Source: Actinoallomurus spadix (GTDB taxonomy: Bacteria > Actinomycetota > Actinomycetes > Streptosporangiales > Streptosporangiaceae). Taken from it: a stretch of DNA of 64,000 nucleotides. This document shows, piece after piece, positions 29,014 to 37,415 of this stretch. The position numbers and the translations under genes are program-made. The stretch covers positions 1 through 64,000 of the forward strand of contig NZ_JAMXMX010000031.1 in NCBI RefSeq assembly GCF_024055725.1, given 5' to 3'. The notes under the pieces were generated by a model. The model had not been told where the DNA came from. It saw only the letters and a list, made by a program, of their open reading frames with translations, and made no database searches. Position 1 is the stretch's first letter. Each line of letters begins with the position of its first letter.

Positions 29014-30381
29014 GTGAGAGCCGCGGACCTGGAACGGCGGCTGCTGGTCCGCGCCCGCGCCGTCATCACCGCGCAGGTGGCCGGGGCGGTGACCCTCGTG
29101 GTGGCCCTCGTCGGGATGCTGGTCTACTGCGTGACGATCGAGGGCCAGGAGTCCTCCGCGCGGCGCGACCTGGCCCTCGCGGTCGACCGGGCCGACATCG
29201 CCCACCCCCCGCCCTGCGTCTGGCTGTTCGAACTGCGCGGGAACGCCCTCACCACCTCGCCCGGCGCGCCCACGGCCCTGCCCGTGCGCTCGGTGCTGCG
29301 CCGCGTCGCGGCCGACCACCGCACCAGGGCCGGGCGGGTCACGGTGGGCGGCCGGTCCTATGCCGTACGGACGGCCGTCCGCGGCGGCGTGGTCCGGCAG
29401 GCGGCCATCGACCTGCGCTACCAGATGGAGGAGCGCCGCCGGCTGTACGGCGCGCTGGCCGCGGCCGAGGCGGCCGGGCTGCTGGCGGCGCTCTTCGTCG
29501 GCCAGCTGCTCTCCCGCCGGGCGATCGCGCCGCTGGGCGAGGTCCTCGCGCGCCAGCGCCGGTTCGTCGCCGACGCGAGCCATGAGCTGCGGACGCCGCT
29601 GACCCAGCTGCACACGCGCGCGCAGCTGCTGCAGCGGCGGTTGCGTCCCGGCGGCGACCCGTGCGATCTGGCGGCCGACCTCGGGCGCATGGTCACCGGC
29701 ACCCGCCGGCTCGGCGAGGTGATCGACGACCTGCTCCTGTCGGCGCAGCTCCGGCAGAACCGGCGGCCGTTCGGCACCGTGGACCTCGAAACCCTCGCCG
29801 ACGACCTGGCCGCCGCCGAGAGCGCCCGCGCCGAGACGCGGGAGGCGACCGTCGAGGTCCGGGGCCGGGGTCCGGGACCGTACGCCGTCCGGGGCGTCGA
29901 ACCCGCGCTGCGGCGCGTCGTCACCTCGCTGATCGACAACGCCTTCGGTCACATCGCCCCCGGCGGGCACATCACGGTGACGCTCACCCGGAACGACGGC
30001 ATGGTCGAGCTGGAGGTCCGCGACGACGGCGTCGGCCTCGATCCGCGGGACGCCGAGCGGCTGTTCACCCGGTTCGCCCGCGGGGAGCACGGGACCGGGC
30101 GCAGGTTCGGTCTCGGGCTGGCCCTCGTCCGCGAGATCGTCGACGGCCACGGCGGCACGATCGAGGTGGACGGGCGGCCCGGCGCCGGCGCGGCCTTCAC
30201 GGTCCGGCTGCCCGCCGCAGCCCGGACCGCCGACGCCGAGGCCGGACCCCGGGCCACCCGCCCCGAGACCGGACCCTGGCCCCACCCCGAGGCCGAGGCC
30301 CGGCACGCTCACGCGGAGCACGCCGACCTCACCCCGTCTCCGCCTCCACCAGTGGCCGCCCCGCGGTCTCCATTCCGGTGA
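29014..30381 (+). CDS. Sensor histidine kinase
   Basis: A 455 aa membrane kinase: TM1 ~20-42 (AVITAQVAGAVTLVVALVGMLVYCV), a short extracytoplasmic region with one Cys, TM2 (LAAAEAAGLLAALFVGQLL), HisKA with His in FVADASHELRTPLTQLHTRAQLLQRRL, and HATPase_c (SLIDNAFGHIAPGG, VRDDGVGLDPRD, GRRFGLGLALVREI). A proline/histidine-rich tail ends the protein and overlaps the convergent MFS gene by 53 bp. The GTG at 29014 follows a GGCGAGG-type site that belongs to the tandem repeat array; which of the repeated GTGs initiates is uncertain, but only this one gives the full N-terminus directly. Confidence 0.92.
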   Translation: MRAADLERRLLVRARAVITAQVAGAVTLVVALVGMLVYCVTIEGQESSARRDLALAVDRADIAHPPPCVWLFELRGNALTTSPGAPTALPVRSVLRRVAADHRTRAGRVTVGGRSYAVRTAVRGGVVRQAAIDLRYQMEERRRLYGALAAAEAAGLLAALFVGQLLSRRAIAPLGEVLARQRRFVADASHELRTPLTQLHTRAQLLQRRLRPGGDPCDLAADLGRMVTGTRRLGEVIDDLLLSAQLRQNRRPFGTVDLETLADDLAAAESARAETREATVEVRGRGPGPYAVRGVEPALRRVVTSLIDNAFGHIAPGGHITVTLTRNDGMVELEVRDDGVGLDPRDAERLFTRFARGEHGTGRRFGLGLALVREIVDGHGGTIEVDGRPGAGAAFTVRLPAAARTADAEAGPRATRPETGPWPHPEAEARHAHAEHADLTPSPPPPVAAPRSPFR

Positions 30382-31873
30382 GCCACAGCACGAGCGCCGC
30401 CGCGCCGACGGGCACCGCGACCAGGAGCGCCATCGTGGGAAGCTCGGGCGCCGAGGTCAGCAGGAGCGGGCCGAGCATGCCGCCGATCTTGCCCGCCGCC
30501 GCGGCGAGGCCGCTGCCGCCCGCGCGCAGGGCGGTCGGATAGACCTCGGTGGAGTACGGCGACAGCAGCGCGATCATGCCGCCGGCCCCGGCCAGCAGCG
30601 TGATCAGCAGGACGAGGAGGAGCGCCCGGCCCCGGCTCGCGTCCACGCCGAGCACCGGGAACAGCACGAGCACCCCGCCGGTGATCGCGGCGTAGCAGAA
30701 CATCGTCCGGCGGCTGCCCCACCGCCCGTACAGGTAGGCGGCCAGGGCGGTGTTCGGCACCGCGAACAGCGAGGAGAAGAACAGCAGCCCGCCCGCCGAG
30801 TGCTTGCCGCCGGCACCCAGGAACGTCGGCAGGAACGTGATGAAACCCCAGTTCACGATGCCCCAGCCCAGGCCGTACAGGGTGATGGTGGCGGTGCGCC
30901 GGCGGAACGGCGGCACCACGAGCGCGCGGATCCGGGACCGGAACGAGGACCACGCGGGCGGCGTCACCGGCGCGGCGGCGGAGGCGCGGGTCGTGATCCC
31001 GTACCGCGCCATCACCCGCGACGCCTCCTGCTCCCGGCCCACCGACAGCAGGAACCGCGGCGACTCGGGGATCCAGCGGCTCAGCAGGAGCAGCAGCGCG
31101 CCGGTCGGCGCGCCGAGCACCCATAGGATCCGCCAGCTGAAATGCGGGACCAGCAGGGCGGACGCGCCGCTGGCCACGAGGTACCCCAGCGCCGCGCCCA
31201 GCCCGCTCTGCAGCACGATGAGCCCGCCGCGCCGCCGGGCCGGGATCGACTCGGCCATCAGCGAGTACACGGTCGGCAGCATGCCGCCCGCCGACGCGCC
31301 CATGAAGAAGCACATGACGAGGTTCCAGCCGAGGTCGGGCATGAAACCGCAGATCGAGGTGGCGATGTAGATGATCGAGGACAGCAGGATCGTCGACCGG
31401 CGGCCGAAGACGTCGGCGAGGAACCCCCACAGCACGGAGCCGGTGACGGTCCCCGTGATGGCCACGAAGGGCAGCGACGCCGCCTCCCGCGTGCTGATCC
31501 CGTACTCCTTCGCCATGCCGGGCACCACGAAGCCGAGCGAGGCCGGCTTCATCGTGTCGACGACCAGGCCGACCGTGAGCACGGCCACGAGCAGCCAGTG
31601 CGCGCGCGTCAGCGGCGCCTCGTCCAGCGCGGCGTACGGCACGGCCGAGGCGCCCCGCGCCCGGGCGGCCCGTTCCTCCCGGCCGGGCAGCAGCGCCCAG
31701 GTGCACAGGGCGAGGCCGAGCACGATGAGCGTCATGCCGAGCGACATCGTCCGGCCCATCGGCATCCCGGCCATCATGTAGTGGTCGTGCCGCATCATCA
31801 CGTAGTCGGGGACGTGCATCAGCACGCCGGCCGTGACCAGCAGCGCGCCGATCCAGAAACCGTGGCGTTTCAC
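30329..31873 (-). CDS. MFS transporter with an extra N-terminal two-helix domain
   Basis: A 514 aa major-facilitator transporter. The first ~65 residues form two extra TM segments around a Met/His-rich loop (MMRHDHYMMAGMPMG); the MFS core follows with the A-motif (WGFLADVFGRRSTILLSS) and the sugar-porter/AAHS-like loop (RWIPESPRFLLSVGREQEA). It is the last gene of a four-gene oxidative operon: its GTG overlaps the P450 stop (GTGA), and GGGAGGA precedes it. Export of the operon product, or import of its substrate, is the likely role. Confidence 0.88.
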   Translation of the reverse strand: MKRHGFWIGALLVTAGVLMHVPDYVMMRHDHYMMAGMPMGRTMSLGMTLIVLGLALCTWALLPGREERAARARGASAVPYAALDEAPLTRAHWLLVAVLTVGLVVDTMKPASLGFVVPGMAKEYGISTREAASLPFVAITGTVTGSVLWGFLADVFGRRSTILLSSIIYIATSICGFMPDLGWNLVMCFFMGASAGGMLPTVYSLMAESIPARRRGGLIVLQSGLGAALGYLVASGASALLVPHFSWRILWVLGAPTGALLLLLSRWIPESPRFLLSVGREQEASRVMARYGITTRASAAAPVTPPAWSSFRSRIRALVVPPFRRRTATITLYGLGWGIVNWGFITFLPTFLGAGGKHSAGGLLFFSSLFAVPNTALAAYLYGRWGSRRTMFCYAAITGGVLVLFPVLGVDASRGRALLLVLLITLLAGAGGMIALLSPYSTEVYPTALRAGGSGLAAAAGKIGGMLGPLLLTSAPELPTMALLVAVPVGAAALVLWLTGMETAGRPLVEAETG

Positions 31874-33231
31874 CGTGTCCTCCCGGTGACGGGGCAGGCC
31901 GGGCCGGCCTCCGCGAAGTGGCGTTCGCACAGCCGTTCCCGGCGGGCGTCCCAGACCATGAAGGCGCCGAGGACGAGCTGGACGAGGCTGCGCCAGAGGT
32001 CCTCCCAGCGATCCCGGACCCGCATGGCCGCCAGCCGCGCCGCCCGCCGTCCGCCCGGGACGGCCGCGTCGCGGGGGAGCAGCAGGCAGGGGCCGCGGTT
32101 CGGCACGGACCGGGTGTGCGCGGCGGAGGTCCGCAGCGCGAACCGCCGGACGACCTCGCGGGCCGCGACCCGCATCGTGATCGGGGTCAGGCGCCAGGCG
32201 GGGCAGGGCCGGTTCGCGGCGATCCCGAACGGGATGAAGTCGGCGTCCCGCGCCGACAGCGTCTCCCAGCGCTCGGGGCGGAACTCGTCGCCGTCCTCGA
32301 ACCGGGCGCGGTGGAAGTCCGGATACGAGAACAGGAGCACCGAGCCCGCCGGGATCGTCGTGCGGTCGTCGACCTGGATCTCGCCCGAGGTGACGCGGTG
32401 CGCGATACCGAACAGCGGGTACAGCCGCAGCGTCTCGTCGATCACCCGCTGGACGTACCGGTCGTCGGCGTCGCGCAGCCGTTCCTGCACGTCCGGATGG
32501 GACGCCAGCACCATGAGCAGGTGCGTCATGGCCTCCGACGTCTGCACGACCGCGGTGTTGAAGAAGGTGCCCTGCAGGTACAGCGCCCGTTCGCGGGCCG
32601 ACAGGCCCGCCGGCAGCGGGTGGCGCACGTCGGCGAGGCGGCGTTCCAGGTAGTCGGTCAGCCGCGCCCGCCGGTCCATGTGCCGCAGCCCGCAGCACTT
32701 CAGCGCGGTCACCACGTCGTCGGCGTTGGCGACGATGAGGTCGCGCGCCTCCGGCGGGCACGGCTCGCCGAACACCAGCTCGTAGTAGAACTCCGCCCAG
32801 ATCGGCATCACCAGGTCCCGGAGCCGTACGGTCGTCATGCGGTCGATCCCGCGCAGCCCCCGCTCGGCGCACCGGGCCGTGAGCTCCTCCGCCCGCGCGG
32901 TCGGCATGGCCAGGTACGCGCGCGTCGTCCGGGCGACCTCGTCGTAGAGCGGCCCGGGTTCGAGGTGTTCCTGGTGGATGTGCGGGCCGGGCGCCAGCCA
33001 GTACCAGAACAGGTCGGACAGGGCCGCGCCTCTGCTGCGGCCGTCCGCCGCCGGATGGGCGTATACCTGCTTGAACCGGGACACGTCCACCAGCGGGCCG
33101 GGAACGGGGACGCCCTCGTCGCCGTTGACGCGGGCGAAGATCCACACGCGGAGCGCGACGATGCGGCCGGGCAGCCAGTACGGCAGGCCGAGCAGGACGA
33201 GGGCCGCGACGGCCAGGACGATGATCAGCAT
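31870..33231 (-). CDS. Membrane-anchored cytochrome P450 with atypical heme loop
   Basis: A 453 aa P450 with an N-terminal hydrophobic anchor (MLIIVLAVAALVLLGLPYWLP), which is unusual for bacterial P450s. The I-helix region reads QTSEAMTHLLMVLASHP, the ExxR motif is DETLRLYP, and the PERF-like region is FRPERWETL. The heme loop reads DFIPFGIAANRPCPAWRLTP: the Cys ligand and the preceding Arg are present, but the usual FxxGxRxCxG is altered (Ala for both Gly positions and one residue extra between Phe-Gly and Cys). It overlaps the upstream oxidase gene by 7 bp and the MFS gene by 4 bp. Redox partner genes are not nearby. Confidence 0.88.
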   Translation of the reverse strand: MLIIVLAVAALVLLGLPYWLPGRIVALRVWIFARVNGDEGVPVPGPLVDVSRFKQVYAHPAADGRSRGAALSDLFWYWLAPGPHIHQEHLEPGPLYDEVARTTRAYLAMPTARAEELTARCAERGLRGIDRMTTVRLRDLVMPIWAEFYYELVFGEPCPPEARDLIVANADDVVTALKCCGLRHMDRRARLTDYLERRLADVRHPLPAGLSARERALYLQGTFFNTAVVQTSEAMTHLLMVLASHPDVQERLRDADDRYVQRVIDETLRLYPLFGIAHRVTSGEIQVDDRTTIPAGSVLLFSYPDFHRARFEDGDEFRPERWETLSARDADFIPFGIAANRPCPAWRLTPITMRVAAREVVRRFALRTSAAHTRSVPNRGPCLLLPRDAAVPGGRRAARLAAMRVRDRWEDLWRSLVQLVLGAFMVWDARRERLCERHFAEAGPACPVTGRTR

Positions 33232-34262
33232 CGGACGTACGTCCTGTCGAGGTCCCGGACCGACGCGCAGCCGCACTGGACGAGGGCGTCGTCGACCTCG
33301 TCGCGGATCCGCTCCAGCACGCCCTTGACGCCCTGCTCGCCCTCGGCGGCCAGGCCCCAGACGACCGGGCGGCCGATCGCCACGGCGCTCGCGCCGAGGG
33401 CGAGGGCCTTCAGCACGTCGGTGCCGCGCCGGATCCCGCCGTCCATCAGCACGGGCAGGCCGCCCGCGGCGTCCACGACCTCCGGGAGGACGTCGATCGT
33501 CGCGGGCACCGTGTCGAGCTGGCGGCCGCCGTGGTTGGACACGATGAGGCCCGCGACGCCGGCGCCGGCGGCGAGCCGGGCGTCCTCGGCGCGCAGGACG
33601 CCCTTGAGGACGATCGGCAGTTCGGTGACGTCCCGCAGCCAGGCGATGTGCTCCCAGGAGATCTCCGGGGACATCGCGATCTGCCGGACGTGCCCGGGAG
33701 AGTCGCCGATCCGGAGGTTCTCGCAGTACAGGCCGTCGGGCAGGTCGTGGAATCCGTTGCGGCCGTCGCGTTCGCGCCGGCCCAGGGCGGGGGAGTCGAC
33801 GGTGACGACCAGGGCCCGGCAGCCCGCCGCCTCCGCCCGCCGGACGATCGCCTCGGTGAAGGCGAGGTCGGGTTGGACGTACAGCTGGAACCACAGCTTC
33901 GCGTCGGGCGCCTCGGCCGCGATGTCCTCCACCGCCACGGTCGCGGCCATGCTCACGATCATGATCGTGTCGGCGGCGGCCACCGCCCGTACGGTGGCGC
34001 GCTCCCCGTCGGGCGCGGCGAGCCGGTGGAAGGCGGTCGGCGCGACCAGCACCGGCATGGACGCGCCGGTGCCGAGCAGGGTCACGCCGAGCTCGCGCCG
34101 CGCGCCGCCGCGAAGGATACGGGGGAGGAGCGCGAGGCGGGCCAGCGACGCCTCGTTCGCGCGCAGCGTGACCTCGTCGCCCGCGCCGCCCGCGAAGTAG
34201 TCGTAGTGCACGGGGTCGAGGCGCTCGCGCGCCACCGCCTCGTACTCGCGCAGGGTCCGCAC
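33225..34262 (-). CDS. FMN-dependent alpha-hydroxy-acid oxidizing protein
   Basis: A 345 aa TIM-barrel flavoenzyme of the L-lactate/glycolate/mandelate oxidase family: VHYDYFAGGAGDEVTLRANE at the N-terminus, LVAPTAFHRLA, KLWFQLYVQ, the active-site SNHGGRQLD (catalytic His and Arg) and the FMN phosphate site PVLMDGGIRRGTDVLKALALGA. It oxidises 2-hydroxyacids to 2-oxoacids. Start is GTG 34260-34262 with GAGGGA upstream, 10 bp after the stop of the FAD monooxygenase gene. The physiological hydroxyacid is unknown; placement in an operon with two oxygenases suggests a biosynthetic role. Confidence 0.92.
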   Translation of the reverse strand: MRTLREYEAVARERLDPVHYDYFAGGAGDEVTLRANEASLARLALLPRILRGGARRELGVTLLGTGASMPVLVAPTAFHRLAAPDGERATVRAVAAADTIMIVSMAATVAVEDIAAEAPDAKLWFQLYVQPDLAFTEAIVRRAEAAGCRALVVTVDSPALGRRERDGRNGFHDLPDGLYCENLRIGDSPGHVRQIAMSPEISWEHIAWLRDVTELPIVLKGVLRAEDARLAAGAGVAGLIVSNHGGRQLDTVPATIDVLPEVVDAAGGLPVLMDGGIRRGTDVLKALALGASAVAIGRPVVWGLAAEGEQGVKGVLERIRDEVDDALVQCGCASVRDLDRTYVRC

Positions 34263-34272
34263 CGGTCGTCCC

Positions 34273-35808
34273 TCAGGCCGGCACGGTCGCGTTCTGGGCG
34301 GCGAAGAACGCCCGCAGCGGCGCGCGGTGCGTGTCCGGTGAGTCCCACTCGTTCTCGAGGTTCTCGGTGATGTGGTGGGTGGCGACGAGTTCCCCGCCCC
34401 GGTAGTGCCGCACGATCGGGTGGAGGTAGTGACCCTCGTCCGCCCGGCCGGCGTCGCTCTGTGAGATGCGGCGGACCGAGATGTCGAACGGGTCGTGCTT
34501 GTCGTGGTCCGGGCCGTAGTCCAGCGTGATCCGATAGTGGTCGGGCAGGTCGACGTGGTCGAACGGCATCTCCTCCAGGTACCGCGCGTCGTTCCCGTCG
34601 ATGGCGATCACGTCGGCGAGGAAGCCGAACTGCTGCCACAGCGCCGACGTGCGGTTGACGCGTTCGAGCACCGCGTCGGCGAGCGCGTCGGGAGTGTTCG
34701 GCAGGGCCCGGTGCGGCCACTCCACGTCCTCGTACCTGCTCTCCAGGATCCGGTGCAGGGCGCGCACGCTGTACCGGAAGCCGTGGATGAACCCGCTCGT
34801 CCCCTTCTTGAAGTCACGGGACTGGGTGATGGTCCCGGCGAAGTACAGGTCGGGGACGTTCACCGACTCCCACGCCGTCGTCAGGGAGGGGAACCGGTCG
34901 CGGATGATCAGCTCGGGCCGGCACGTCTCGTCGAAGATGGAGGCGTCGAAGCGGAAGCCGGTGCACACGATCACCCGGTCGTACGGCACGTCCTTGGTGA
35001 CCTCGTCCGCGCGGGCGAAGCTCACGGTGACGAGGTAACCGCCGTCGTCCCGCCGCTCGATGTTCTTGACGGTCCCGTCGAGGATCGCGTTCTGCGCCTT
35101 CAGCTGGTAGCTGTCGAGGAAGTTGTTGTTGACCGCGCGCAGGTGCCCGACGAAGTGCGTCTGCCACGCCAGCCGTACGGAGTGCGGCCCCGCGACGTGG
35201 ATCACCGCGGCCTTCTCGATCAGGTTGTCCGCGGTCTCGAACGCCGAGTTGCCCTTGCCGAGGATCAGCACCCGCTGGTCGGTGAAGTCCGCCGGGTCCA
35301 CCGACACGTCCGTGTACAGCTCCGCCGTCTCGATGCCGGGGATCGGCGGGACGTACGGCTGCGAGGGCCCGGTCGCCGCGATCACCCGCCGGGCCCGGTG
35401 CACGTCCCCGTTCGCGGTGCGCACGCCGAAGCCCTCGTCGTCGCGGGTGACGTGGACGACCCGGCTGTCGCAGGCGATCCGCAGCTTCGTCGCCTCGGCG
35501 AAGTCGCTCAGGTAGCGCACCATCTCGTCGGCGGGCGGGAAGTACCGCTCGCTGTAGCGGGTGAACAGCAGTTCCGGGTCGTCGGACAGGAGCGAGTTCC
35601 AGTCCATCCGCAGGTTCAGCTCCGGGTCGGTCCACCCGGTGTGCACCTTGTTGTTGGAGATCAGCATCCGGTGCCGGGGGAATGTCCTGAAGAAGTGGCC
35701 GGGAGTCGGCCCGGCCTCGAGGATCAGGTAGTCGCGGCCCGCCTTCTCCAGCAGGTATCCGAGCTGCAGCCCGGCAGGTCCCGCTCCGATAACCAGGTAG
35801 TCCTTCAC
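34273..35808 (-). CDS. FAD-dependent monooxygenase/oxidoreductase (FOXRED2-like)
   Basis: A 511 aa flavoprotein with an N-terminal FAD Rossmann motif (YLVIGAGPAGLQLGYLLEKAG), a second NAD(P) motif (RVLILGKGNSAFETADNL) and the flavin-monooxygenase-type ATG motif (VIVCTGFRFDASIF). The core GPTPGHFFRTFPRHRMLISNNK is typical of FOXRED2-like proteins. It lacks the Baeyer-Villiger fingerprint. It is the first gene of the four-gene operon (monooxygenase, 2-hydroxyacid oxidase, P450, MFS) and likely performs an N- or C-oxygenation on a small molecule; that role is inferred. Confidence 0.9.
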   Translation of the reverse strand: MKDYLVIGAGPAGLQLGYLLEKAGRDYLILEAGPTPGHFFRTFPRHRMLISNNKVHTGWTDPELNLRMDWNSLLSDDPELLFTRYSERYFPPADEMVRYLSDFAEATKLRIACDSRVVHVTRDDEGFGVRTANGDVHRARRVIAATGPSQPYVPPIPGIETAELYTDVSVDPADFTDQRVLILGKGNSAFETADNLIEKAAVIHVAGPHSVRLAWQTHFVGHLRAVNNNFLDSYQLKAQNAILDGTVKNIERRDDGGYLVTVSFARADEVTKDVPYDRVIVCTGFRFDASIFDETCRPELIIRDRFPSLTTAWESVNVPDLYFAGTITQSRDFKKGTSGFIHGFRYSVRALHRILESRYEDVEWPHRALPNTPDALADAVLERVNRTSALWQQFGFLADVIAIDGNDARYLEEMPFDHVDLPDHYRITLDYGPDHDKHDPFDISVRRISQSDAGRADEGHYLHPIVRHYRGGELVATHHITENLENEWDSPDTHRAPLRAFFAAQNATVPA

Positions 35809-35950
35809 CGCGTCACCTCAGTCGTTCGATCAGGGGTCGGACGCGGCAAGCATGGGCTCGCGAATCTCAAAACTTCTTCAGAGGCGGCCCGGCCGTGTCC
35901 GCTCCCGGCCATCGGGAAACCGAAGGCGTCGCGCGGAGCGTCCTCCCGGT

Positions 35951-36445
35951 ATGCGGGTCAGGACGCTCGTCATGGGCCTCACGCTCGCGGCGACCGGCTG
36001 CGGCGTGGGCCCGAACTGCGCCGCGATCCTCCGGGCCTCGGCCGTCGTCTTCATCGTCGAGGGGGATCGGCCGGCGGAGGCCGGCGGCACGGTGACCGTG
36101 TGGGCATGCGTCGGCGACGTGTGCCGGACGTTCTTCGACCTGCCCGCGACCGGCGACCTCAGGGTGCTCGTGGCGAACCCGCGCCTGACGAGACCCGTCA
36201 CCGTGCCCGTCGCCCTGCGCGTCTACCGCTCCGGGAACCGCCTGGTCTTCGCCGGCACCCGCCGGGTCCGTCTCCGGCGGGATTCGCCCCACCCGGGCCT
36301 CTGTGACACCGGCATCTACACGGCGACGCTCGTGGCGTCGAGATCCGGCGGCCTCCGGATCGCGCCGACACCGCAGCCACCGACCCCCGGCCTGGTCACT
36401 CCGGCCCCGAGCCGGCGGCGCCATGGGACTCCCGGGCGGCGATGA
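35951..36445 (+). CDS. Putative secreted or lipid-anchored small protein, unknown function
   Basis: A 164 aa frame from ATG 35951. The N-terminus looks like a signal (MRVRTLVMGLTLAATGCGVG), with a weak lipobox before Cys, followed by a Cys-containing beta-rich region (AGGTVTVWACVGDVCRTFFDLPATGDLRVLV) and a proline-rich tail. I recognise no family. The 3' end overlaps the antisense HxlR remnant. An in-frame ATG at 35852 would add a basic stretch that hides the signal, so the later start is preferred. Moderate confidence that it is real. Confidence 0.55.
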   Translation: MRVRTLVMGLTLAATGCGVGPNCAAILRASAVVFIVEGDRPAEAGGTVTVWACVGDVCRTFFDLPATGDLRVLVANPRLTRPVTVPVALRVYRSGNRLVFAGTRRVRLRRDSPHPGLCDTGIYTATLVASRSGGLRIAPTPQPPTPGLVTPAPSRRRHGTPGRR

Positions 36446-36757
36446 GCGGGCCGATCACCCGCGTGCCTTGGCCGACGCCCCCGCCCGGCCCGGGGAGCTG
36501 GGTCGTGTTGTGCACGGTGAGCGGCTCGCCGCAGTGCGCGCAGGCGGGTACCGCATGGGTGTCGTGTCCGCAGTCGAGATGGTGGATGCGAGCCGGTGGT
36601 CCGGCGGGCTCGGCGTACCAGCGGTCGCCCCAGTTCATCAGGGCGAGCAGCACGGGGTACAGCTCCTCCCCCTTCCTCGTCGCACGGTAGTCGTCGCGCG
36701 GCGGGTGCTCCTGGTAACGATCGCGGACGAGGACCCCCTCCTCGACGAGGCGGCGCT
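36396..36757 (-). pseudogene. HxlR-family regulator, 5'-truncated
   Basis: Read on the minus strand from about 36757, the frame gives RRLVEEGVLVRDRYQEHPPRDDYRATRKGEELYPVLLALMNWGDRW, then the HxlR tail with the zinc-ribbon-like CGHDTHAVPACAHCGEPL. This is the recognition-wing half and C-terminus of an HxlR winged-helix regulator. The N-terminal helices are absent: the sequence runs directly into the methyltransferase fragment on the other strand. No start codon gives a complete protein. Inactive. Confidence 0.82.
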
Positions 36758-37328
36758 GAGCGAGTGCGGCTTCGACGTCACCGCCGTCGACCCGTCACCC
36801 ACCGCGACCGCCCTGGCACGGGAGAGGAGCGGCGCCGGCCGTGTTCTCTACGAGACGGCCGCGGCCGAGGACCTCGGACACGAGGACGGGGCGTTCGACC
36901 TCGCCTATTACGCGGACACGTTCGAGGTGACATCCGACCTCGACCGCGTCGTCGAGCAGGCCGCACGCGTCCTGCGGCCCGGCGGAGTGCTGTGCTACGA
37001 CACCGTGACCCGGACGGTGCCGTCACGGATCGTCTATCTCGGCGCCTTCCAGGGCATCCCGCAGACCCGCATCATGCCCCGTGGCCGATACGCCGCCGCA
37101 CGCCTGCGCCCACCCGCCGAACTGGCCCGCGTGTTCGAGCGTCACCACCTGCGCAACGAGGACGTCTGCGGTTTCAAACCGGCACGCCCGCGCGACCTGG
37201 TGACCGCGGTACTCGCCCGTCGGCGCGGCCGCATCACCGACGATGACATCGCCGCCGCGTGCCCGTTCGTGCTGGACCCGGACCACCGCCCCGCCGTCAC
37301 CTACCTCGGGCACGCCCGCAAGCGGTGA
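36747..37328 (+). pseudogene. SAM-dependent methyltransferase, 5'-truncated
   Basis: The frame reads ALSECGFDVTAVDPSPTATALARE, EDLGHEDGAFDLAYYADTFEVTSDLDRVVEQAARVLRPGGVLCYDTV, then a UbiG/class-I methyltransferase C-terminus ending LGHARKR. The beta-strand 2 acidic residue and motifs II-III are present, but motif I (the glycine-rich SAM loop) and everything before it are missing. The 5' boundary coincides with the break in the opposite-strand HxlR gene, indicating one deletion that removed both starts. Confidence 0.8.
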
Positions 37329-37415
37329 GCCGGCGGACGCCCATGCGCCTCACTGTCACGAACCGGTCATGCCACGTAATTGCCAATGGGTGATCTTGAG
37401 GGTAAAGGTGGCGTC

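Noticed and set aside
34273-35808. Considered as a second Baeyer-Villiger monooxygenase
   Set aside because: It lacks the FxGxxxHxxxW fingerprint; only general FAD and NAD(P) motifs are present.
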